From a virus: a DNA stretch of 23,606 bases. The position numbers and the translations under genes were made by a program. Every line of letters begins with the position of its first letter. Position 1 is the stretch's first letter. The notes beneath the pieces were generated by a model. That model made no database searches. It had not been told where the DNA came from and saw only the letters and a list, made by a program, of their open reading frames with translations. The DNA lies in the IMG/VR virus record IMGVR_UViG_3300025141_000775, positions 1 through 23,606 of that record, one strand, 5' to 3'. Shown piece after piece: positions 1 to 6,314 of this stretch.

Positions 1-1
1 C

Positions 2-448
2 AAAGAAAACCGCTCTCAAGCCAAAGAGAACCGCTCCCTCCTCAAAGAACAAAAGAAATTAGGCAGCAAAGTCCGACTATTAGAGGAAAAACTCGATAAG
101 TACGGCACAGTTATACTCCAACTTAAAGAAAAGTTGGAAGACAGCAATCTGGGTAACGCCCGATTGTTGTATCAGAATCGTGTTTTGAATAGCGTCTCGT
201 TGAATGAGCGACAAAAAGATAGAATTGTCGAAGCGATATCAAACGCCAAAAGTGTTGAAGAAGCAAGAATTGTTTTTGAAACTCTTCAGAGTGCAGTGGG
301 GTCAACATCTAAAAGAAAAAGACCAGAATCACTGAACGAAGTGGTCACTAGAAGTTCTTCAGCCTTTATCCCTCGTAAAGAGGAAACTAAAAAAGATAGC
401 TCTTTTGCGGATCGCATGCGTACCCTCGCAGGCATCCCAACAGAGTAA
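2..448 (+). CDS. 22: Prohead core scaffolding protein, gp22-like (5' end outside window)
   Basis: The reading frame is open from the first bases of the window to TAA at 446-448, so this is the C-terminal part (148 residues visible) of a gene starting upstream. The visible part begins as a highly charged Lys/Glu-rich stretch typical of a coiled coil, followed by a segment with NERQKDRIVEAI and EEARIVFETLQSAV that I recall from T4-like prohead core proteins, then a Ser/Lys/Arg-rich tail. In T4, gp22 forms the internal core on which gp23 assembles and is later destroyed by the gp21 protease. Its place directly before the gp23-like gene (27-nt gap) is the T4 order 21-22-23 and is the strongest support. 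A TTG at 134 could be called as a start, but the continuous upstream frame makes that unlikely. The gp22 assignment is inference from context, composition and remembered motifs. Confidence 0.7.
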   Translation, partial: KENRSQAKENRSLLKEQKKLGSKVRLLEEKLDKYGTVILQLKEKLEDSNLGNARLLYQNRVLNSVSLNERQKDRIVEAISNAKSVEEARIVFETLQSAVGSTSKRKRPESLNEVVTRSSSAFIPRKEETKKDSSFADRMRTLAGIPTE

Positions 449-475
449 CCAAAACTTATATAAAGGAGAAAAACA

Positions 476-2308
476 ATGTCTATTTTAGATAAATTGACAG
501 AAGGTATCGTTAATCGCGACATGCGTCATGAAGGCGCAGCGCTGCTCTCGAAGTGGGAGCAAACGGGACTTCTTGAAGGTATTAATAATGATAGTACCAA
601 AAACGGCATGGCTCGCCTTTTGGAGAACCAAGCCAAAGAGCTTCTTCGCGAAGCTGCTTCCCAGATGAGCACAGGAGATGTCGAAGGTTTTGCATCCGTC
701 GCATTCCCCATTGTTCGTCGTGTATTCGGATCCTTGATCGCTAATGATCTCGTTTCCGTTCAGCCGATGAGCTTGCCCTCGGGCCTCATCTTCTTCCTCG
801 ACTTCACGTTTGAGGGAACAAATCAAGCAAGCCCCCAGGATCGTTTGGGATTTGCTAGTGGTTCATCGCTGTACGGCGGTAACAAGGTTGGCTCCGCCAT
901 CACAGGTGGTGTTGACTTGAACGGAGACTCCGGTACAAACGCTGGCCAGTTTTATAACTTGACCAATGGCTACTCGTCACCGACGGGCAGCGCCGTGATC
1001 GGTAGTTTGACGATGACTATCCGCGCCTCCGGTACTATCGGAGAAGGCGGTAAAACTGCTAATAATGGCGCTGCGGCGTCTTTGGGCCCAAGTAGCCGCG
1101 CAGGCTGGGGTGGTATGACAGAGACGGCCATTAATAACGTTTTGCGCTTCGACCCGGACATCCCATCAGGTTCGTTCTGGTCTATTACCGAGTGGACACC
1201 AACTGGCACAGGCACAGGCGGTCAATTCAACCTGAAGGACCTGTCTGCAATCGCTTATACCTCCACTACTGATGACGCCTTCGACGGGCTAGCCTCTACT
1301 TTGGTCCGTCGTCTTAGTCAGATGAGCGCAAGCGAAGACGGCTCCACGCGCAGTGAAACCATCGTGCGATTGGTCCACGTGTCAACGGCCTCCGTCGGGC
1401 TACTCGCGACACCGACCTTCTTAAATGGCGGTACTTTCAGTTGGCCTCAGACCGACAATTTTACGGCCGTCACTGCTGAGCCAGGCGCCGTCGTCGGTGG
1501 CACGAGCTGGGGATTGGAAAATAATACTGAAATTCCCGAAATTAACTTGAAAGTCGATTCCGTGTCTGTCACGGCGATGACCAAAAAGTTAAAAGCCAAG
1601 TGGACACCCGAACTGGGTCAAGACCTCAACGCTTATCACAACCTCGACGCCGAGGTTGAGCTTACGTCCATTCTCTCTGAGCAAATCGCCCTTGAGATTG
1701 ACCGTGAGATCGTTGAAGACTTGGTTAAGGGCGCCACAGCGGCGACTTATTACTGGTCCCGTTCCCCGGGCTTGTTTGTAGACCGCACCACCGGCGCCGA
1801 GGTTGGAGCTAGCTCTGCTGCCCCCGACTTCACCGGTACTGTGTCCGAATGGTACGAGACGTTGCTGGAAACGGTTAACGATGTATCAGCGGCTATTCAC
1901 CGTAAAACGCTTCGTGGCGGCGCTAACTTTATTGTTACGTCTCCAGAGGTTGCTAATATTCTTGAGTTCACCAGCGGTTTCCGTGCCAATGTGTCGGTTG
2001 ACGACAACAAAGGCATCGCCGGAACCCAAAATGTTGGTAGCATCAGCAAGCGTTACGACGTGTTTGTTGACCCGTACTTCCCCCGCAACTTGTTGCTCGT
2101 GGGTCGTAAAGGCAACAGCTTCCTTGAGAGCGGTTATGTATATGCTCCTTACGTGCCATTGCAAGTCACGCCTACCATCTTTGGTACGGAAGACTTCGTG
2201 CCACGTAAAGGCGTCATGACCCGTTATGCTAAGAAAATGGTTCGACCTGATATGTATGGTCTTGTCGTTGTTCGCGGCCTCATGGGTGAGTCTGGAGCAA
2301 CTGCCTAG
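476..2308 (+). CDS. 23: Major capsid protein, gp23-like
   Basis: 610 aa, against 521 in T4. Two blocks line up clearly with T4 gp23 from memory: VRRVFGSLIANDLVSVQPMS near residues 80-99 (T4 VRRAIPNLIAFDICGVQPMN), and the segment KLKAKWTPELGQDLNAYHNL with the following LDAEVELTSIL and ALEIDREIVEDL around residues 370-415 (T4 RQLKAAYSIELAQDLRA... LEINREVV). The N-terminus (LLSKWEQTGLLE, RLLENQ) resembles the T4 propeptide. The gp21 protease consensus is (I/L)-x-E, and L57-R58-E59 before A60 is a plausible cleavage site, close to T4 FLTE/A at 65. The extra length lies mainly in a Gly/Ser/Thr-rich region of about residues 110-330. A strong Shine-Dalgarno (AAAGGAG, 464-470) supports the ATG at 476. 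The gene ends in a terminator. It self-assembles into the icosahedral shell around the gp22 core. Confidence 0.95.
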   Translation: MSILDKLTEGIVNRDMRHEGAALLSKWEQTGLLEGINNDSTKNGMARLLENQAKELLREAASQMSTGDVEGFASVAFPIVRRVFGSLIANDLVSVQPMSLPSGLIFFLDFTFEGTNQASPQDRLGFASGSSLYGGNKVGSAITGGVDLNGDSGTNAGQFYNLTNGYSSPTGSAVIGSLTMTIRASGTIGEGGKTANNGAAASLGPSSRAGWGGMTETAINNVLRFDPDIPSGSFWSITEWTPTGTGTGGQFNLKDLSAIAYTSTTDDAFDGLASTLVRRLSQMSASEDGSTRSETIVRLVHVSTASVGLLATPTFLNGGTFSWPQTDNFTAVTAEPGAVVGGTSWGLENNTEIPEINLKVDSVSVTAMTKKLKAKWTPELGQDLNAYHNLDAEVELTSILSEQIALEIDREIVEDLVKGATAATYYWSRSPGLFVDRTTGAEVGASSAAPDFTGTVSEWYETLLETVNDVSAAIHRKTLRGGANFIVTSPEVANILEFTSGFRANVSVDDNKGIAGTQNVGSISKRYDVFVDPYFPRNLLLVGRKGNSFLESGYVYAPYVPLQVTPTIFGTEDFVPRKGVMTRYAKKMVRPDMYGLVVVRGLMGESGATA

Positions 2309-2341
2309 TTGACTGACTAACTGATTGTAATCAATCATGAT

Positions 2342-2380
2342 AAGCCTTGGCTCTTAATTGGGTCAAGGCTTTTCTTTTAT
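2342..2380 (+). terminator. Rho-independent terminator after the capsid gene
   Basis: AAGCCTTG (2342-2349) pairs with CAAGGCTT (2364-2371). The stem can be extended inward by four pairs including two G-U, leaving a TTAATT loop. A T-rich tract follows (TTTTCTTTTATTTT). A small hairpin, TGATTG/CAATCA (2322-2337), lies just upstream between the stop codon and the terminator. Confidence 0.85.
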
Positions 2381-2418
2381 TTTAATTCAAAAACGCCGTA
2401 CTGAAAGGTCTTTTTTCC

Positions 2419-2428
2419 ACTACTTATA
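2419..2428 (+). promoter_or_regulatory. Candidate late promoter, ACTANTTA motif
   Basis: ACTACTTATA in the gap between the capsid terminator and the next gene. It is one of seven intergenic matches to ACTANTTA, all upstream of virion genes. It lies just downstream of a terminator, where a new promoter is needed. T4 late promoters (TATAAATA, read by the gp55 sigma factor) are similarly AT-rich -10-only elements; functional equivalence is inference. Confidence 0.45.
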
Positions 2429-2431
2429 GTC

Positions 2432-2465
2432 CGAGCCGGAAGGCTCGCCCATGTTTTTTAACATG
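2432..2465 (+). other. Two tandem hairpins in the leader of the 213-aa structural gene
   Basis: CGAGCC (2432-2437) pairs with GGCTCG (2442-2447) around a GGAA loop of the GNRA class. Directly after it, CATGTT (2450-2455) pairs with AACATG (2460-2465) around TTTT. Both stems are perfect and would lie in the 5' untranslated RNA between the candidate promoter at 2419 and the start at 2497. A role in mRNA stability or translation is inference. Confidence 0.5.
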
Positions 2466-2496
2466 ATTAGAAATGGAGAAATGGAGGGTTTTAAAA

Positions 2497-3138
2497 ATGG
2501 GATCAAAGAGAATAGGTCTTGCGAGAACGCAAGCCTTAATTGAAAACTTAAAGAGAGAATTAGCAATGGGAGGCAGCACATTTACGAACGTAAATGTGGA
2601 GGGTACCTCAACAGCTACTTATGGAACAGGCGCCGTATCTGGTAGTACAACGGCACCAGCAACGAGAGTTACCAAGGTTAATGGTGAAATTATTACCACA
2701 ATTACAATGGATTTAACATACTTAAGTTCAAGTGCCGGAAACGGTGAAATTGTTGGCAATAAAGAAGCTGCTGCCGATGGCGTTGCCCCTGCTTATTTGA
2801 TACAGTGGGATACAACCACTAACGGTGTATGCTATAAAGTGGAGATGGGTTGCGTAGAACTGCCAGCCGGCAACGGTACGTTTTTGGATTTTAATTTAGA
2901 GACAGACGATGTTGGCACGTTGGAGATGGGCGGCAGCCCGGGCACAAACAACGTGACGATTCTTGATGCCAACGGCAATTTTGCCGCCGGCACCACAAAA
3001 CAAAATTTGGTTGTTGGCACTTTGGCCAATGATCAATACATCTATCTTGTTAACGGCGCGGCGCCAGGTAATACAGGCGACGCCCAGTACAGCGCTGGTC
3101 AATTTGTGATACAATTTCACGGATACCCAACATTCTGA
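2497..3138 (+). CDS. Putative virion structural (decoration-like) protein
   Basis: 213 aa from the ATG at 2497. I prefer this start to the in-frame ATG at 2473 because GGAGGG (2483-2488) lies 8 nt before it, while 2473 has no good ribosome-binding site. The N-terminus is MGSKRIGLARTQALIENLKR, a helical segment that I recall as a recurrent N-terminal module of structural proteins in marine T4-like phages, joined to varying C-terminal domains. The rest is Gly/Thr/Asn/Ala-rich and likely all-beta, ending FVIQFHGYPTF. It sits alone between the capsid terminator and a very strong terminator, so it is probably transcribed as an abundant monocistronic mRNA. That fits a head decoration or other high-copy virion protein. 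The structural role is inference and no enzyme motif is visible. Confidence 0.6.
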   Translation: MGSKRIGLARTQALIENLKRELAMGGSTFTNVNVEGTSTATYGTGAVSGSTTAPATRVTKVNGEIITTITMDLTYLSSSAGNGEIVGNKEAAADGVAPAYLIQWDTTTNGVCYKVEMGCVELPAGNGTFLDFNLETDDVGTLEMGGSPGTNNVTILDANGNFAAGTTKQNLVVGTLANDQYIYLVNGAAPGNTGDAQYSAGQFVIQFHGYPTF

Positions 3139-3164
3139 TAGGTAAAAATATTCATATATTTTGC

Positions 3165-3189
3165 CCCCCTCTTCGGAGGGGGTTTTTTT
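3165..3189 (+). terminator. Strong rho-independent terminator, UUCG tetraloop
   Basis: CCCCCTC (3165-3171), TTCG loop (3172-3175), GAGGGGG (3176-3182), then seven T (3183-3189). The seven-pair GC-rich stem closed by a UUCG tetraloop and followed by an uninterrupted T run is a textbook intrinsic terminator. Confidence 0.95.
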
Positions 3190-3274
3190 AAATCCTGCAA
3201 AACAAAGTGACCTTCAAAAACACAATTGCCCAAAATCGGCGCGCCCCAACTTTTTTGAGATTTTATATCGTAAA

Positions 3275-3284
3275 ACTATTTATA
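3275..3284 (+). promoter_or_regulatory. Candidate late promoter, ACTANTTA motif
   Basis: ACTATTTATA, 32 nt before the ATG at 3307 and downstream of the strong terminator at 3165-3189. It is followed by GAAG, as is the copy at 18622 (TAAGAAG). One of seven related intergenic sites. Confidence 0.5.
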
Positions 3285-3306
3285 GAAGACCCAAAAGGAG
3301 ATTATC

Positions 3307-3504
3307 ATGGGAAGGAAAAAGAAACGAATGCGCCTGTCGGCCATCCGACAACGAGCCATTACACAGACAGTAAACACCGGCACGAATGCGCCAATACATA
3401 CAACTGCCGCCACGACCAATACAACCAAAAAGGCCACTAAAGCCATTAACCCTTTTAAAAAATTATCCAAGAAAACGCGTACTAAGAAAACAGATAAAGA
3501 GTAA
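3307..3504 (+). CDS. Small lysine/arginine/threonine-rich basic protein
   Basis: 65 aa, starting MGRKKKRMRL and ending KKTRTKKTDKE, with a Thr/Ala/Asn-rich middle (TTAATTNTTKKATK). A good Shine-Dalgarno (AAAAGGAG, 3293-3300) stands 6 nt before the ATG and chooses this frame over two overlapping frames that start inside or near the terminator. The very high Lys/Arg content suggests binding to nucleic acid or to acidic scaffold. Between the capsid/decoration genes and the neck genes, an internal head or DNA-contacting virion protein is possible, but I do not recognise a family. It has its own terminator upstream and candidate promoter, so it is expressed separately from the capsid gene. Function unknown. 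Confidence 0.65.
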   Translation: MGRKKKRMRLSAIRQRAITQTVNTGTNAPIHTTAATTNTTKKATKAINPFKKLSKKTRTKKTDKE

Positions 3505-3527
3505 TTCGCCTTTTAAACTGTAAATCA

Positions 3528-3535
3528 ACTAATTA
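3528..3535 (+). promoter_or_regulatory. Candidate late promoter, ACTANTTA motif
   Basis: ACTAATTA followed by TGG, 28 nt before the start at 3556. The Shine-Dalgarno AGGAG (3541-3545) lies between motif and gene. Confidence 0.45.
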
Positions 3536-3555
3536 TGGTTAGGAGATTATATTGA

Positions 3556-4836
3556 ATGGCATTCCCAACTTTAACACCGGTTTCTAGAACAAGCGCTGTG
3601 GTACTACCAAGCGGCAGCAACCCATCCGTCGCTGCAGCAGCCGTAGCCAGTTCTTCTTTCCCTTTTACTGTATATACCGACGATCAGTATTTCTTATCGG
3701 GAGCCGCCGATCAAGTAGGCTATACTTATAGGAAAATGGGCGGCGACGTCCTCGATATTGAACTGACGAAGGAACAGGTCTTCTCGGCATATCAGGAAGC
3801 CGTACTTGAGTACTCTTATATCCTCAATATTCACCAGGCTAAAAACAGCTTGGGAGATTATTTGGGGTCCAAGACGGGCTCTTTCACCGAGGACGGGCAA
3901 CTTCAAGACACAACCAACTTAAAAGACGTTGCGCTCAAATTCCCCAAATTTAAATTCGAATATGCCCGGCGCGTCGCTTATGGTTATGCCACCGAGGCAG
4001 GTTTTGGCGGCGATACACGCATCTATTCCGCTAGTTTTAATACCAGCGCGAGCCAGCAAGACTACGATCTTCAAGCCATCATCGCCGCCGAATCGGCCGG
4101 TAACGCCGACAGCACCTTTGCCGGCGTGGTGGGCGACCAACGAGCTATTGTGACAAAGGTGTTTTACAAAACGCCTAACGCCATGTGGCGATTTTATGGA
4201 TATTATGGCGGCTTAAACACCGTTGGCGACTTGGCCAGTTATGGCCAGTATGCGGATGACAGCACCTTTCAGATCATACCCACTTGGCAGAATAAAGCTC
4301 AAGCCATGGCCTTTGAAGACGCTATCTATACCCGAAATAGCCAGTGGTCATACGAATTAAAAGACAACATGTTGCGTCTTTTCCCCAAGTCACCCTCTAC
4401 GAACATCATGCCTAAGAAAATGTGGGTAGAATTTTTCGTAGACACCGACACTCCCTGGATAGCGGATGAAAGCGGCAAAACTGGCGTGGATGGCATTAAT
4501 AATATAAACGGCCTCCCATTTGAAAATCTCCCCTATCAAAAGATCAACGCTATTGGAAAGCAGTGGATCCGCCGCTTTGCCCTTTCTCTGTGTAAAGAGA
4601 TGCTAGGCAATATTCGAAGCAAGTTCGCCACTATACCAATACCGGGAGATGCCGTCACTCTTGACGGGCCGGCCCTTTTGAGTCAAGGCCAAGCGGAGCA
4701 AGAAAAGCTTCGCGAAGAGTTAAAAACTCTATTGGATGAACTTACATATACGAAGGTTGCACAAGGCGACGCCGATCTCTCAGATGCCATTAACAAAGTA
4801 CAAGAGCGGATTCCTCTGCTCATATTTACGGGATAG
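3556..4836 (+). CDS. 13: Head-tail connector / neck protein, gp13-like
   Basis: 426 aa. After a low-complexity Ser/Ala-rich N-terminus comes a helical segment, LDIELTKEQVFSAYQEAVLE, continuing YSYILNIHQAKN. The C-terminus has FALSLCKEMLGNIRSKF, then VTLDGPALLSQGQAEQEKLR and a further helix. The pattern of a helix, IRSKF, 'LDG..LLSQG' and a charged helix is one I associate with T4-type neck/adaptor proteins (gp13, 309 aa in T4). The next two genes look like gp14 and gp15, giving the T4 order 13-14-15. In T4, gp13 and gp14 form the neck that seals the filled head and receives the tail. The N-terminal 100 or so residues are extra relative to T4. Start chosen by AGGAG at 3541-3545; no competing start. 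Confidence 0.6.
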   Translation: MAFPTLTPVSRTSAVVLPSGSNPSVAAAAVASSSFPFTVYTDDQYFLSGAADQVGYTYRKMGGDVLDIELTKEQVFSAYQEAVLEYSYILNIHQAKNSLGDYLGSKTGSFTEDGQLQDTTNLKDVALKFPKFKFEYARRVAYGYATEAGFGGDTRIYSASFNTSASQQDYDLQAIIAAESAGNADSTFAGVVGDQRAIVTKVFYKTPNAMWRFYGYYGGLNTVGDLASYGQYADDSTFQIIPTWQNKAQAMAFEDAIYTRNSQWSYELKDNMLRLFPKSPSTNIMPKKMWVEFFVDTDTPWIADESGKTGVDGINNINGLPFENLPYQKINAIGKQWIRRFALSLCKEMLGNIRSKFATIPIPGDAVTLDGPALLSQGQAEQEKLREELKTLLDELTYTKVAQGDADLSDAINKVQERIPLLIFTG

Positions 4837-4843
4837 GTAGCGC

Positions 4844-5350
4844 ATGTCGGATCAAGAAAACAAATGGACACAGCCCGCAACGCCTCCACCCCCTCTTTTC
4901 CTAGGTGAAAAAGAGCGCAACCTTGTAAAACAGGTTAATGACGAGCTAGTTGAGCGCGTAATAGGCCAAGAGGTCATATATTATCCGATTAGCCTTCAGG
5001 AAACGCGCTTTCACCCTCTTTATGGGGAAGCGCTCATAAAAACCTTTTTGCCGCCAATTAGGGTGTACGCTCTAGTAGAATGGGGGGGATACACTACTAA
5101 AATTAGTGGCCTGGGGGTTGATAAACGCTTGTCGATTACCGTTAAGTTTCACAGACGGCGACTCACAGAGGATCAAGACCTATATATTCGAGAGGGAGAC
5201 TTTGTAAGATATGGTGATGATTTGTTTGAGATCACTACGATTGACTATCCCAAGCAAATATTTGGCCAAGGCTGGGCCGGCTGGGAAAGAATCTTTGAGG
5301 CTGAGGCTTCATGCGTGAAGGCGCGGGAGGGACTATTCGATGCCACCTGA
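4844..5350 (+). CDS. 14: Neck protein, gp14-like
   Basis: 168 aa, starting 7 nt after the gp13-like stop with AGGTAG as a short ribosome-binding site. The core parallels T4 gp14 as I recall it: VIYYPISLQETRF and LYGEAL..F (T4 [24 protein letters not shown]), GGYTTKISGLGV (T4 EGYSGDTAFFSKFGM), LSITVKFHRRRL (T4 VVLSINPALFRHQV), then GDFVRYGDDLFEIT (T4 GDLIYFPMDNSLFEIN). The order and spacing of these blocks match, so I am fairly confident despite the shorter length (T4 256 aa). It acts with gp13 at the head portal to form the neck. Its last 11 nt overlap the next gene, indicating translational coupling. Confidence 0.7.
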   Translation: MSDQENKWTQPATPPPPLFLGEKERNLVKQVNDELVERVIGQEVIYYPISLQETRFHPLYGEALIKTFLPPIRVYALVEWGGYTTKISGLGVDKRLSITVKFHRRRLTEDQDLYIREGDFVRYGDDLFEITTIDYPKQIFGQGWAGWERIFEAEASCVKAREGLFDAT

Positions 5351-6266
5351 TGATTACGGCTACACAGGAGTGGCAGACGCCAATCAGATTATAAGTGTAA
5401 CGGAGATTGAACCTTCGACATTAGAAACGATTGACTTTGCTTTTTACGATTTTGTGAATGATAACATGAGTTTACAAGCAAACACCAACAAAGGGTGGAA
5501 AAAAGTGCCCATTATTTGGGCAACCCCAGAGCGCGCCTTTTTATCCAAACACAAGGGTGAGCCCCCCATCTTCGATACCGACAACACCGTCATCCTCCCT
5601 ATTATTACTATTGAGAGAACAGCGGTGACTAAAGATTTGAACCGCAAAGGGGCCTACTTTGGGGCCTCATCCAATTTTGTTGACCCCAAGCGTGGAGGGC
5701 GCATTACACTGGCCCGCAAAATCAACAAAGACAAAACTAATAATTTTGCGGTTGCGCAGAACACCAAAGTATACAAAGATGATAGCGGCGGCGGCCCGGT
5801 ATATGCGACGCCCGGCAAGCAACCCTATTATCCAATGAAAGAGAACAAAAAAGTAGTTTATGAAACGTTGTCTATTCCACTTCCCGTTTATCTGGGAATT
5901 ACTTACAAGGTAACGATAACCACGGAATATGCCCAGCAGATGAACGAGTTGATGGCGCCATTCGCTACGCTAGGGGGTCACATCAACTCCTTTTCTATTA
6001 AGCGCGATGGACATAAGTATGAGACGTTTCTCCAGTCTGATTTTGACACCAGCAGTAACGTGTCGGATATGGGGAACGACGAAAGAAAATATGAATCAAA
6101 TCTTAGTTTCGAAGTGCTAGGGTATATTATTGGCGAGTCACCTAATGGCGACCGGCCGAAGATCGTGAGAAGGGAAAACGCCGTGGATGTGAAAATCCCA
6201 CGCGAACGCGTTATTTTGGGCGATATTCCCGATTACATTGATAATCGAGGCTTTTACAGGGACTAA
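5340..6266 (+). CDS. 15: Tail terminator / sheath stabiliser, gp15-like
   Basis: 308 aa. The start at 5340 lies inside the end of the previous gene, with GGGAGG about 10 nt upstream. Blocks match T4 gp15 from memory: KKVPIIWATPERAFL at about residues 53-67 (T4 IRVPITYASKEHF), TVILPIITIERTAV (T4 ETILPRINLHLV), then the long segment with SIPLPVYLGITYKVTITTEY, MNELMAPFATLGG, DFDTSSNVSDMGNDERKY and LSFEVLGYIIG (T4 IYELSIFTRYEDDMFQIVEQILPYFQP ... WSLTFEVNGWM). In T4 a gp15 hexamer caps the finished tail and binds the neck. T4 gp15 is 272 aa. The gp13-14-15 order supports all three calls. A 48-nt gap with a candidate late promoter follows. Confidence 0.8.
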   Translation: MPPDDYGYTGVADANQIISVTEIEPSTLETIDFAFYDFVNDNMSLQANTNKGWKKVPIIWATPERAFLSKHKGEPPIFDTDNTVILPIITIERTAVTKDLNRKGAYFGASSNFVDPKRGGRITLARKINKDKTNNFAVAQNTKVYKDDSGGGPVYATPGKQPYYPMKENKKVVYETLSIPLPVYLGITYKVTITTEYAQQMNELMAPFATLGGHINSFSIKRDGHKYETFLQSDFDTSSNVSDMGNDERKYESNLSFEVLGYIIGESPNGDRPKIVRRENAVDVKIPRERVILGDIPDYIDNRGFYRD

Positions 6267-6268
6267 CA

Positions 6269-6276
6269 ACTAATTA
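6269..6276 (+). promoter_or_regulatory. Candidate late promoter, ACTANTTA motif, before the sheath gene
   Basis: ACTAATTA followed by ATAAAG, 46 nt before the sheath start at 6315. The sheath gene also has a strong Shine-Dalgarno (CAAGGAG, 6300-6306), as expected for an abundant protein. Confidence 0.5.
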
Positions 6277-6314
6277 ATAAAGAAACTTTTCCACAATTAC
6301 AAGGAGAATAACGA

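Noticed and set aside
1886-2338. A 150-aa - strand ORF over the end of the capsid gene and its terminator
   Set aside because: The region is fully explained by the conserved capsid C-terminus and the terminator hairpin.
3161-3440. Two overlapping + strand ORFs (3161-3373 and 3207-3440) in other frames around the small basic gene
   Set aside because: They start inside or just after the strong terminator without ribosome-binding sites. The 3307 frame has a good Shine-Dalgarno and a biased, protein-like composition.
3276-3470. A 64-aa - strand ORF with a very hydrophobic stretch resembling a membrane protein
   Set aside because: It is the antisense of the Lys/Thr-rich basic gene, which produces such hydrophobic shadows. 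All other genes are on the + strand.
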